A DNA stretch of 9,329 nucleotides from Thermoproteota archaeon (lineage in GTDB: Archaea > Thermoproteota > Thermoprotei_A > Sulfolobales > Pyrodictiaceae), in assembly GCA_013153105.1 (NCBI GenBank), contig JAADFC010000053.1, positions 1-9,329 on the forward strand. The letters are read 5' to 3'. Numbering within the stretch: the first letter of the stretch is position 1; every line of letters starts with the position of its first letter. The notes beneath the pieces are model-generated. The model was not told where the DNA came from, ran no database searches, and saw nothing but the letters and a program-made list of their open reading frames with translations. A program made the translations under genes and the position numbers. This document shows positions 1-8,810 of this stretch, piece by piece.

Positions 1-1
1 G

Positions 2-508
2 GCGGCGTCTGAGCTGCTTGTACTCCTCTTCCTGGCCGTGTTCGGGGCTCTCGCCTCGTTTGTGCGTGAGGCGGATCGGGGGACGCTTGATGGGCTGAGG
101 AGCGCGCCGGTGCCGCCGGAGGCTGTGTATGTCTCGAAGCTTGTCTACACGTTCCTACTCATGCTCGTCAACGTGCTGGCCTACAGCATGGCGGTGGCCG
201 TGTTCGGGGGGCTGGTCGAGGCCTTCTCCGCCCCGGTTCTCTCGGCTGTGGTGGCCTCCTCCCTCTACCTTGCGGCTGTGTCGAGCCTCTCCTCGGCCAT
301 ACTGGTGTTCAGTGAGGCCCGCGGAGTCCTCATGCCGGTCATGGTGCTGGTGCTGGCGCTCCCCTATGTGCAGCTCGCGGCCCCGGTGCTGGCGGCGGGG
401 TTCGCGGGGGGAGGCTCCGTGCTGGATGCGGCGGGCCTCGCGGCGGCCGCCGCGGGGTTCGTAGCGGTGGCGGCGTGGCTCTCCCGGTACGTGTTGGAGG
501 TGTTCTAA
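2..508 (+). CDS. ccmB: CcmB, heme-exporter-type ABC permease (3' part)
   Basis: Membrane subunit of the CcmAB ABC complex, which by family knowledge powers release of holo-CcmE from CcmC. The frame is open from base 2 and ends at TAA 506-508, giving 168 visible codons; with CcmB usually about 220 aa, roughly 50 N-terminal residues lie outside the window. The GTG at 38 is an internal valine codon, not a start. What shows the family: a hydrophobic segment ending in FVREADRGTLDGLRSAPVPP and then a lysine-containing entry into the next helix (VSKLVYTFLL), matching the CcmB pattern of an acidic/basic DRxxGTL loop followed by P-x-P and a helix. Four to five further hydrophobic segments follow (visible residues about 55-80, 85-105, 112-135, 143-162). 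It is the first visible gene of the plus-strand ccm cluster, separated by 193 bases from the next. A generic ABC-2 permease is the alternative, but the neighbours favour CcmB. Confidence 0.87.
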   Translation, partial: AASELLVLLFLAVFGALASFVREADRGTLDGLRSAPVPPEAVYVSKLVYTFLLMLVNVLAYSMAVAVFGGLVEAFSAPVLSAVVASSLYLAAVSSLSSAILVFSEARGVLMPVMVLVLALPYVQLAAPVLAAGFAGGGSVLDAAGLAAAAAGFVAVAAWLSRYVLEVF

Positions 509-559
509 TCGTTATCTTCAGAGAATTATTGTTCTACCGTGGCCCCAAAGTTCCGGGCT

Positions 560-570
560 ACAATATTAAG
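560..570 (+). promoter_or_regulatory. Possible archaeal TATA-like element
   Basis: ACAATATTAAG is one of the few AT-rich runs in the gap and lies about 140 bases before the fusion-gene start. If used, transcription would begin about 25 bases downstream (near 588-592) and leave a leader of about 110 bases containing the two inverted repeats. The match to the TTTATA-type consensus is only partial. Confidence 0.3.
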
Positions 571-640
571 GGCTGGAGTCGCGTGTGCCGTGTTGAATAT
601 GAGGAACCCACGTGGCATCTCGCCACCCGCCTCGGCCGCT

Positions 641-665
641 CCCGGGGCTCCCGCGCCGCCCCGGG
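641..665 (+). repeat. GC-only inverted repeat in the leader of the fusion gene
   Basis: Perfect 7-bp arms CCCGGGG (641-647) and CCCCGGG (659-665) around an 11-base loop. In RNA this would be a stable hairpin ending 36 bases before the ATG at 702. There is no T run behind it, so a bacterial-type terminator is not supported; it could be a leader structure or a chance product of high GC. Confidence 0.35.
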
Positions 666-701
666 CGCAGGGGGATACGGTGTGTGGAAGGGTAGGGAGG
701 C

Positions 702-2327
702 ATGCCTAGGAGGAGCATGAGGCTGGACCTGCGCGGCTTCCAGCGGCGCCGCAGCGCCGGCGCCTTCCTCGTGGCCGCGGTCATCCTCGCGGCCGCCCTC
801 TCGGTCTACATGTTCCACCGGGAGGCTGGGATAGGAACCTACTACCTGGAGGTGAACGAGTACGAGATACCCAACGAGGCTGTGTTCGACAGGATAATAT
901 CGACGAGCGATAAGCCTGTCGCGGTGATGTTCGAGTCGCCCACGTGCCCGGTGTGTAAGAAGATGAAGCCCTACTGGTCTGTCCTCGAGCGGAAGAGCGA
1001 CGTTCTCCCCGTGGCGTTCTACCATATAATGGCCGGGACAGCCACCATCAAGGTGTTCCAGCGGTATGGGGTCGAGGAGACGCCCACCTTCATAGTGTTC
1101 GTCGACGGGAAGCCGGTGCTCCGCCACGTGGGCGGCTTCCAGGCGGGGCCGGGGGAGGACCTCACCGAGGTCATGCTCAGCTGGGCGAAGGGCGCCCTGG
1201 CGCTGGCCGAGGCGTCGGCGCCCCGGAGCCCCCGGGAGTTCGCGGAGAGGGGCCTCCGGGTCTACCAGGTCGAGTGCGCCCGGTGCCACGGTGTGATAGG
1301 CGGGTTGAGCCTGGAGGAGCTGCGGGACTGGCTCGACAACGCTGCCAAGACGGCGGTGGCGGGGGAGGCTGACGTCGCGGTGCGGGTTCTCAACGGCAGG
1401 CTCCGGGAGGCTATACGGGAGGGGAAGCTGCTCTCCGAGGTGTACGGCGGCTGGGACCAGCTGGTCGACGCGGTCCGGTCTATGAGGAAGTATGTGCCCG
1501 ACCTGGTCAGCGACGAGGTTGAGTACACGGCGTACCTCCTAGACTACATCTCCGCGGTGCTCCAGGGCAGGGAGCCCCCGGTTTACCCGTGGATGAACCT
1601 CAACATAACCCCGAGCCTGGTCGAGGGCGAGGAGGCTGCGGGCAACGCTACCAGGCTCGAGGCCGTGGCCGCCGCGGGCGAGGCTGGGGCCGCTGCCACC
1701 GTGCTGGTGGGCGCGGCCTCGGCCCTCGTGGCGGGGGTTGTCTCGGTCTTCTCGCCCTGCGTCCTCCCCCTGCTGGTGACCCAGGTTAGCGTCGTCGTTA
1801 GGAGCGGTAGGAGGCTCGGCGTGGGCAGCTGCCTGGGCTGCGGCCTCGCCGCCGCGGCGGGTGTGGTTGCGATAGGGGGCCTCTTCCTCGTCGCGGCCCA
1901 GCTGGCGGCGGGGCTTCAGCAGGTGCTCCTCCCGGTCGTCGCCGCCGCTATCGTCGCGGCCGGGCTCGCCTCCCTGCTCGGCGTCCCCGTGGAGCTGGAG
2001 GGCCTCATCTCGGCGAGGCGCGGCGGCCTGATGGGGTTCTGCGCCCTCTACGGCGTGCTGGCGGTGCAGTGCAACCTGCCTATAGTGCTGGGTGTGCTGC
2101 TGCTGATAGCCGGGCTCGGGATGAGCGTGGGCGGCCTCGCGGCGCTGGCAGCGCTCGCCGTGGGCAGCGGGGTGCCGCTGGCGGCGGTTATGCTGGCTGC
2201 GAGCAGGGGCGGCGCGGGGCTGGCGGAGAGGATTCTCGCCCGGAACGAGCTGTTGAACCGGGTGGCGGGCGCGGTGCTGGCCGCGGCGGGTGTCTACCTG
2301 CTGCTCTACAGCTTCCAGCTCGTCTAG
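702..2327 (+). CDS. Thioredoxin - cytochrome c - CcdA fusion, membrane thiol reductant of cytochrome c maturation
   Basis: Predicted membrane protein of 541 aa joining three modules. Residues 1-20 are basic and 20-37 form a membrane anchor. Residues about 55-150 are a thioredoxin-like domain with CPVC at 82-85 and the cis-proline motif TPT at 127-129. Residues about 177-287 look like a class I cytochrome c: CARCH (192-196, bases 1275-1289) is a heme c attachment motif, and Met261 before a typical C-terminal helix (SDEVEYTAYLLDYI) is a candidate sixth ligand. A linker (290-332) with sequons N301 and N315 leads to a six-helix CcdA domain (333-541) with the paired redox cysteines of that family, PC353 (SPCVLPL) and C457 (QCNLP). 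By family knowledge CcdA moves electrons from cytoplasmic thioredoxin to an outer thioredoxin partner; here partner and a heme are on the same chain. AGGAGG at 708-713 fits an alternative start at ATG 717, five codons later; 702 is the longer choice. It lies in the ccm cluster, 40 bases before ccmF. Confidence 0.92.
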   Translation: MPRRSMRLDLRGFQRRRSAGAFLVAAVILAAALSVYMFHREAGIGTYYLEVNEYEIPNEAVFDRIISTSDKPVAVMFESPTCPVCKKMKPYWSVLERKSDVLPVAFYHIMAGTATIKVFQRYGVEETPTFIVFVDGKPVLRHVGGFQAGPGEDLTEVMLSWAKGALALAEASAPRSPREFAERGLRVYQVECARCHGVIGGLSLEELRDWLDNAAKTAVAGEADVAVRVLNGRLREAIREGKLLSEVYGGWDQLVDAVRSMRKYVPDLVSDEVEYTAYLLDYISAVLQGREPPVYPWMNLNITPSLVEGEEAAGNATRLEAVAAAGEAGAAATVLVGAASALVAGVVSVFSPCVLPLLVTQVSVVVRSGRRLGVGSCLGCGLAAAAGVVAIGGLFLVAAQLAAGLQQVLLPVVAAAIVAAGLASLLGVPVELEGLISARRGGLMGFCALYGVLAVQCNLPIVLGVLLLIAGLGMSVGGLAALAALAVGSGVPLAAVMLAASRGGAGLAERILARNELLNRVAGAVLAAAGVYLLLYSFQLV

Positions 2328-2353
2328 ACCGGTGTAGCGGCTGTGTCGGGCGT

Positions 2354-2360
2354 GGGGGTG
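2354..2360 (+). promoter_or_regulatory. Ribosome binding site that fixes the ccmF TTG start
   Basis: GGGGGTG lies 7 bases before TTG 2368. There is no ATG nearby in frame, so the spacing decides the start. The 10-base sequence GGTGTAGCGG occurs twice in this 40-base gap (2331-2340 and 2357-2366), the second copy overlapping the binding site. Confidence 0.5.
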
Positions 2361-2367
2361 TAGCGGG

Positions 2368-5580
<3,213 letters not shown>

Positions 5581-5599
5581 TCCCGGCTCCATGCTGCGT

Positions 5600-5605
5600 G
5601 GGGTG
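5600..5605 (+). promoter_or_regulatory. Ribosome binding site for ccmC
   Basis: GGGGTG lies 8 bases before ATG 5614 and overlaps the GTG at 5605. This favours ATG 5614 as the start over the GTG three codons earlier. Confidence 0.45.
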
Positions 5606-5613
5606 TGACGGGT

Positions 5614-6705
5614 ATGGAGGAGCTCGAGAGGGTCAGGCTCCAGGGCTCCGGTGGGAGGCTCGGGGCGGTCTATGCTGCGGTGGTAGCGCTCGCGTTCGTG
5701 GACCTGGCCCTGGGCGTCTACGCGGCGTTGAAGGGGCCCTTCCCCCTGATGCCCCCCATAGGGGCTCCGACGGCGTATAGGAACATCTACATCCATATAC
5801 CCATGGCGTGGGCGAGCTACATCCTCTACACGGGCGCCTTCGTGTCTGCGCTGCTGTACCTCAAGACGAGCAGCGAGAAGTGGGACCGGTATGTGAGGAG
5901 CTTCGTGCTGCTCGGCACTGTCTACGCGGCGTTCACGCTTGTGAGCGGTATGGCGTGGGCGAGCGAGTCGTGGGGCAAGGCTTGGACTTGGGACCCGCGT
6001 GAGACGGCGGTGCTCCTTCTGCTGCTCGCCTACCTGGTCTACTTCGTGTTGAGGAGCAGTATACCCGACCCGGACAGGGCTGCGAGCCTGAGCGCCGCCT
6101 ACGCTGTCGCCGCCTACTCTATGGTGCCTGTTAGCTTCCTCGCGCCGAGGCTGGCTGAGAGCTTCCACCCTACGAGCAGCGAGTTCGGCCAGTTCATGGG
6201 CAGCCCGGAGGTGATGGCTATCTTCGGGCCTAAGGTGCTCATCTCCACTGTGATGGCGCTGTTGCTCGCCTACGCTACGGCGCAGCGGCTAGCCGGGGCC
6301 CCCGCGCCCGGCTGGCTGAGGCCCGCGGCGCTGCTCCTCATCGCCGCCGGGGTCGCCTCTGGAGCCTACGTGGCCCTCCCCTACCTCTCGGGTGGCGTGG
6401 ACCGTGTGGTCTCGGCTGGGTTGACGGCCGACGGGAAGCTGGCGTGGGTGGAGCTGGCCCATGGGGGCCGGGTGGAGTTCAACCCGCCGATAGAGTCGCC
6501 GGTGCAGCCGGCCTCCGTCGATGTGAACGGCACCGTGCTGCCCAGCATTGTGAAGCACGTGGTATCGGTGTCTGATGGGTCTCTCAGGGTGGTTACGCAC
6601 TGGAGCGTGGCGCTGAACCTCGCCGCCTACGCGGTTGCTACGGGTGTGGTGCTCCTCCTGCTCTCCTCCCGCAGGCTGCCCCGGAGCATTTCGGGGAGCC
6701 GGTAA
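5614..6705 (+). CDS. ccmC: CcmC, heme-handling protein with C-terminal extension
   Basis: Membrane protein of 363 aa from ATG 5614 (366 from GTG 5605). By family knowledge CcmC binds heme at an outer WWD domain flanked by two histidines and loads it onto CcmE. Visible: H61 in YIHIPMAW after membrane segment 1, the WWD motif at 120-130 (WGKAWTWDPRE) before segment 4, and H185 in ESFHPTSS between segments 5 and 6. E. coli CcmC has about 245 aa and six segments; this core ends near residue 228. The extension adds a seventh segment (235-258), an outer loop of about 70 residues (259-329, sequon at N305) and an eighth segment (330-352) ending in an arginine-rich tail that fits an inside location. 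CcmD is missing from the cluster, and the added helix may take its place (inference). ccmE follows after a promoter-like gap. Confidence 0.94.
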   Translation: MEELERVRLQGSGGRLGAVYAAVVALAFVDLALGVYAALKGPFPLMPPIGAPTAYRNIYIHIPMAWASYILYTGAFVSALLYLKTSSEKWDRYVRSFVLLGTVYAAFTLVSGMAWASESWGKAWTWDPRETAVLLLLLAYLVYFVLRSSIPDPDRAASLSAAYAVAAYSMVPVSFLAPRLAESFHPTSSEFGQFMGSPEVMAIFGPKVLISTVMALLLAYATAQRLAGAPAPGWLRPAALLLIAAGVASGAYVALPYLSGGVDRVVSAGLTADGKLAWVELAHGGRVEFNPPIESPVQPASVDVNGTVLPSIVKHVVSVSDGSLRVVTHWSVALNLAAYAVATGVVLLLLSSRRLPRSISGSR

Positions 6706-6720
6706 ACACGGGTTCAAGAC

Positions 6721-6728
6721 CTTTTATC
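6721..6728 (+). promoter_or_regulatory. TATA-like promoter element before ccmE
   Basis: CTTTTATC stands out in the GC-rich gap between ccmC (stop 6703-6705) and ccmE. Archaeal spacing would put the transcript start near 6750, about 17-26 bases before the ccmE start candidates, so ccmE may also be transcribed by itself. Confidence 0.45.
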
Positions 6729-6763
6729 ATGAGGGTGTCCTCTCCGGGTGTCGTGGCGGGTGT

Positions 6764-6769
6764 GAGGTG
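6764..6769 (+). promoter_or_regulatory. Ribosome binding site deciding the ccmE start
   Basis: GAGGTG, a perfect match to the archaeal anti-Shine-Dalgarno, is 6 bases before TTG 6776. It includes the alternative GTG start at 6767, which has only GGTG (6759-6762) 4 bases before it. Confidence 0.45.
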
Positions 6770-6775
6770 CAGGCC

Positions 6776-7345
6776 TTGCCGGGTGGCGGCAGGGGCAGGC
6801 TCGTACTCTTCTCGGTGGTGTTCTTCGCGGCTCTCACCCTGGTCGGCCTGCTCGGGGTGAAGAGCAGCAACTACCGTGACGTGGCTCAGCTGCAGGCGTT
6901 CCAGGAGACGGGGCCGGTGCGGGGCCTGGCTGTGAAGGGGATGACCACCAACCTGAAGCCCGGCGAGTACCTGCTAGTCGTGGGCGAGACTGTGTTCAGG
7001 ATGAGGGTGGCCTCGGAGCAGCCCTACGCGGTCGCGGAGAGGATCGCCGGCCCCAGGCTGGGCGGCGACGATAGCTACGCCTTCTTCCTCCTCCGGGGCA
7101 GCAACGGGTTCACCGTCGCGGCCCTCTTCAGCGCGAGGACCTTCCAGAGCTTCTACGGGCCCCAGCCGATAATGGAGAGCGAGGTGGTGGTCAGCGGCAC
7201 CTACAACCCCCAGCTCACGGCGAGGCTCTACCTGCTGACCCCCGACGGGGGCAGGGTGCTGGTGGGCGAGTACCCGGTCTTCATGGTCGACAAGATACTC
7301 GAGGGCTGCCACAGCAGCTACGGCAGCGGCGTCGGCCGCGCCTAG
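6776..7345 (+). CDS. ccmE: CcmE, heme chaperone of the cysteine (CxxxY) type
   Basis: Predicted 189-aa membrane-anchored OB-fold protein that carries heme from CcmC to CcmF outside the membrane. Residues 9-27 form the single N-terminal anchor after a short RGR-containing head; the rest is beta-rich (LKPGEYLLVVGETVFRMRV; VVVSGTY; RVLVGEY). The C-terminal stretch MVDKILEGCHSSY aligns by eye with bacterial AKEVLAKHDENY, so the heme-binding histidine is replaced by Cys178, with Tyr182 in the conserved place (CHSSY, bases 7307-7321). This CxxxY form is the established archaeal/Desulfovibrio variant, found without CcmH. A histidine directly follows the cysteine. Start TTG 6776 is chosen for its GAGGTG site; GTG 6767 is possible. 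A longer frame back to 6635 would overlap ccmC by 71 bases and add residues unlike CcmE. The stop codon overlaps the stop of the opposing vapC remnant. Confidence 0.86.
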   Translation: MPGGGRGRLVLFSVVFFAALTLVGLLGVKSSNYRDVAQLQAFQETGPVRGLAVKGMTTNLKPGEYLLVVGETVFRMRVASEQPYAVAERIAGPRLGGDDSYAFFLLRGSNGFTVAALFSARTFQSFYGPQPIMESEVVVSGTYNPQLTARLYLLTPDGGRVLVGEYPVFMVDKILEGCHSSYGSGVGRA

Positions 7346-7681
7346 ACCTCCTCGACTATCTTCAGGCCGGGCTCGAGCTCGCGTATAACGCGGAAGTGCC
7401 GGTCGAGGGTGACGAGGACGAGCCCGTTGTTGTAGGCCTGCGCGGCTATCACCAGGTCGACCGCGGGGAGGGGGTTGCCCCTCCTCCGCAGCAGCGCCTG
7501 CCACCTCGCCGCGGTGAGGTAGTCGCGGCGGGAGGGGTAGAGGACCAGCGCCGCCGCCCTCGCGGCGGGCGGGTACTCGACTACGGTCAGCGCCGAGACG
7601 GCGCCGGGCCAGCAGCTCTATCACGGCGCTCGTGTCGTAGAGCAGCGCTAGGCCCCGCGGAGCCTCCGCGTCCTCTCCCAC
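7342..7681 (-). pseudogene. vapC: vapC PIN-domain toxin, frame-disrupted and shortened
   Basis: VapC toxins are PIN-domain ribonucleases that act on RNA. Read from GTG 7681 the first part gives LALLYDTSAVIELLARR, a typical PIN N-terminus, but past about 7601 that frame loses all resemblance. The +1 frame then gives AVSALTVVEYPPA, YPSRRDYLTAARW, AVDLVIAAQAYNNGLVLVTLDRHF and ends in IVEEV at TAG 7344-7342, a typical PIN C-terminal half. All four expected acidic residues (DTS, VVE, AVD, TLD) are present across the two frames. The first acid to the second is only about 19 residues, against roughly 35-40 in usual VapC, so a deletion of 3n+2 bases (about 50-60) near 7590-7606 would explain both frame and length; a single extra base would explain the frame alone. 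No good start codon is seen close to LALLYD; GTG 7681 overlaps vapB by 34 bases. A sequencing error is the main alternative. Confidence 0.72.
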
Positions 7682-7938
7682 TCCAGCTCCCCTAGCCTAG
7701 CCGCCAGCCTCTCCTCCTCAGCCGCGGGGAGGGGCTCCAGGTCCCCCGGCTCCAGGCCGGACTCGAGCAGCTCCTCCGCCACGCTCTCCCCGGGCTCCGC
7801 GCCCCCCGCCGCAGCCTCCAGCCTGTCCAGGTACTCCTCGATACTCCTCCTCACGACCTCGCTCCAGTTTATCTCCCGGTGCCTCCTCATACGCTCCAGG
7901 AGCCGCCGGGGCAGCCTGACGGTGAGCGTGGCCGACAA
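7648..7938 (-). CDS. vapB: VapB-type ribbon-helix-helix antitoxin
   Basis: Protein of 96 aa starting at TTG 7938 and ending at TAG 7650-7648. The N-terminal 40 residues match a ribbon-helix-helix DNA-binding fold: strand ATLTVRLP, helix RRLLERMRRHREI, then NWSEVVRRSIEEYLDRLE, with the NWSEV turn typical of archaeal VapB. Residues 43-96 are acidic and rich in Glu, Leu and Pro, as expected for the flexible toxin-binding tail. The pair stands upstream of and overlapping the vapC remnant in the usual antitoxin-toxin order. It would repress its own promoter; a TATA-like box and dyad elements lie just upstream (7985-8024). With the toxin apparently broken, the antitoxin may be a leftover or may act on another toxin. 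Confidence 0.85.
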   Translation of the reverse strand: MSATLTVRLPRRLLERMRRHREINWSEVVRRSIEEYLDRLEAAAGGAEPGESVAEELLESGLEPGDLEPLPAAEEERLAARLGELEWERTRRLRGA

Positions 7939-7984
7939 GGCTAGGCGCCCCCCGCCCCCAGGGGGACCCGGCGCGTCTGTCCAC

Positions 7985-7991
7985 GTATATC
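7985..7991 (-). promoter_or_regulatory. TATA-like promoter element for vapB
   Basis: On the minus strand this reads GATATAC, an AT-rich island in GC-rich DNA, inside the near-palindrome CACG-tatatc-CGTG (7983-7996 region). Its centre is about 50 bases before TTG 7938, so a transcript start near 7962 would give a leader of about 24 bases. Confidence 0.45.
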
Positions 7992-7998
7992 CGTGTAC

Positions 7999-8024
7999 CT
8001 GCGCGTACCCGCGCAGCCGCGGCT
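7999..8024. repeat. Nested dyad: perfect hairpin plus overlapping palindrome between ccmA and vapB
   Basis: CTGCGCG (7999-8005) and CGCGCAG (8010-8016) are perfect 7-bp arms around TACC. Overlapping it is the perfect 10-bp palindrome AGCCGCGGCT (8015-8024). A near-exact 10-base tandem, GTACCTGCGC/GTACCCGCGC, covers 7995-8014. The site is 16 bases past the ccmA stop (8034-8032) and just upstream of the vapB TATA-like box, so it could be a ccmA transcript 3' hairpin or a VapB operator. Confidence 0.5.
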
Positions 8025-8031
8025 GTGGGGG

Positions 8032-8688
8032 CTACGCCTCTCCCCCGGGGCCGGCGGGCCGGAGGGTTGAGTCGTGTATCTCCATAACCCTGAAGCCCGG
8101 GAGGAGCCTGGCGGCGCCGCGCTGGGGGCTGGTGGCGAGGACGGCTGCGCCCCGCCTGGTTAGCTCCTCGAGGAGCCCCGCCAGCGCCTCCACGGCGGCG
8201 TCGTCGAGGCCTGTGAAGGGCTCGTCTATCGCCAGCAGCTGGGGGCGGTGGAGGAGGGCGCGGGCTATGTTGGCCCTCTTCCTCCAGCCGAAGCTCAGCT
8301 CCCCCACGCGGGTGTCGAGGTAGCGTCTCAGGCCGAGGGCCTCCACCACCTCGTCCCCCTCGGGGCTGTAGCCGTCGAGGCCGTGGAGCCTCGCGTAGTA
8401 GGAGAGGTTCTCCCGTACCGTGAGCTCGTCGTAGAGTATGCTGTGGTGCAGCACCACGCCCATCACATGCTTGGCCTCCACGCTCTGCGGCGGCAGCCCC
8501 GCCACCCGGACCACGCCCCTACTAGGCTTAGCCAGGCCGGCGGCTATCCGGAGCAGCGTGGTCTTCCCAGAGCCGTTGGGGCCCAGCACCAGCACGCCGC
8601 TGCCGGGCGGGATGCAGAGGCTCACGTCGCGCAGCACCCAGCCCCTACCGTAGCTGTAGCGCTTCCATACACCCTCCATCTCCAGCAC
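8032..8688 (-). CDS. ccmA: ABC ATPase, probable CcmA
   Basis: ATP-binding subunit, probable motor for CcmB. From GTG 8688 it has 218 aa, close to the usual CcmA size of about 205-230. Walker A is GPNGSGKTT (36-44), Walker B LLAIDEPF with catalytic Glu156, D-loop TGLDD. The stretch VVLHHSILYDELTVRENLSY fits the CcmA pattern in which a His-x pair stands where other ABC proteins have the Q-loop glutamine. The signature reads LSFGW instead of LSGGQ (131-135), and where the switch histidine is expected the sequence is ATSPQ (Ser187, bases 8130-8128). Start: the frame is open to GTG 8769; TTG 8700 (GGGGTG 10 bases before), GTG 8688 and ATG 8679 are all possible. 8688 is chosen because MLEMEGVWKRY resembles the family N-terminus and leaves room for a promoter before divergent marC. 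It stands apart from ccmB and on the other strand; another ABC family, or a second ccmA left of the window, cannot be excluded. Confidence 0.78.
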   Translation of the reverse strand: MLEMEGVWKRYSYGRGWVLRDVSLCIPPGSGVLVLGPNGSGKTTLLRIAAGLAKPSRGVVRVAGLPPQSVEAKHVMGVVLHHSILYDELTVRENLSYYARLHGLDGYSPEGDEVVEALGLRRYLDTRVGELSFGWRKRANIARALLHRPQLLAIDEPFTGLDDAAVEALAGLLEELTRRGAAVLATSPQRGAARLLPGFRVMEIHDSTLRPAGPGGEA

Positions 8689-8736
8689 GCAGCCCGCCAA
8701 CGCGGAGGTGCACCCCAGCCCCTCGGGGGCCGCGAA

Positions 8737-8810
8737 GACGGGCACCCCCTTAACCCCCGCCCCGCCCACGCCCCCGGGGGAGGGGCGGGCGGCTGAGGGA
8801 CGGGCACCCC
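8737..8810. repeat. 12-base direct repeat flanking a G/C dyad in the ccmA-marC divergent spacer
   Basis: GACGGGCACCCC occurs at 8737-8748 and again at 8799-8810, the second copy touching the marC TTG start. Between them CCCGCCC (8761-8767) can pair with GGGCGGG (8783-8789), and CCCCCGGGGG (8771-8780) is a perfect palindrome at the centre. The spacer has no clear TATA box. It could be a shared operator or simple GC-rich sequence. Confidence 0.4.

Larger units (their letters stand above)
509..701 (+). other. Intergenic leader region between ccmB and the thioredoxin-cytochrome-CcdA gene
   Basis: This 193-base gap begins with a conspicuously AT-rich stretch (about 509-570) in otherwise very GC-rich DNA, then returns to high GC. 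The AT-rich part could hold the 3' end of the ccmB transcript and a promoter (see 560-570). The GC-rich part holds two short perfect inverted repeats: GTGGC/GCCAC (612-616 and 622-626) and CCCGGGG/CCCCGGG (641-647 and 659-665). No convincing small gene is seen; a reading frame running 475-720 has no family resemblance. Confidence 0.5.

Noticed and set aside
475..720. Small plus-strand frame of 81 codons in the first gap
   Set aside because: Overlaps ccmB and the fusion start, no good start site, no family resemblance.
558..1289. A 243-codon minus-strand frame over the leader and fusion gene
   Set aside because: Low-complexity antisense product opposite a thioredoxin domain with intact motifs.
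6679..6696. CCCCG/CGGGG hairpin at the end of ccmC
   Set aside because: Only 5 bp, inside coding sequence, no T run; likely chance at this GC.
6635..6775. Upstream extension of ccmE to GTG 6635
   Set aside because: Would overlap ccmC by 71 bases and add residues unlike CcmE, and a promoter-like box lies inside it.
7590..7606. Programmed frameshift in vapC
   Set aside because: No slippery heptamer or downstream signal seen, and residues are missing as well, so mutation or error is simpler.
6974..7681. 235-codon continuous minus-strand frame starting with the vapC N-terminus
   Set aside because: After about residue 27 it has no PIN features and runs antisense through ccmE; the PIN sequence continues in another frame.
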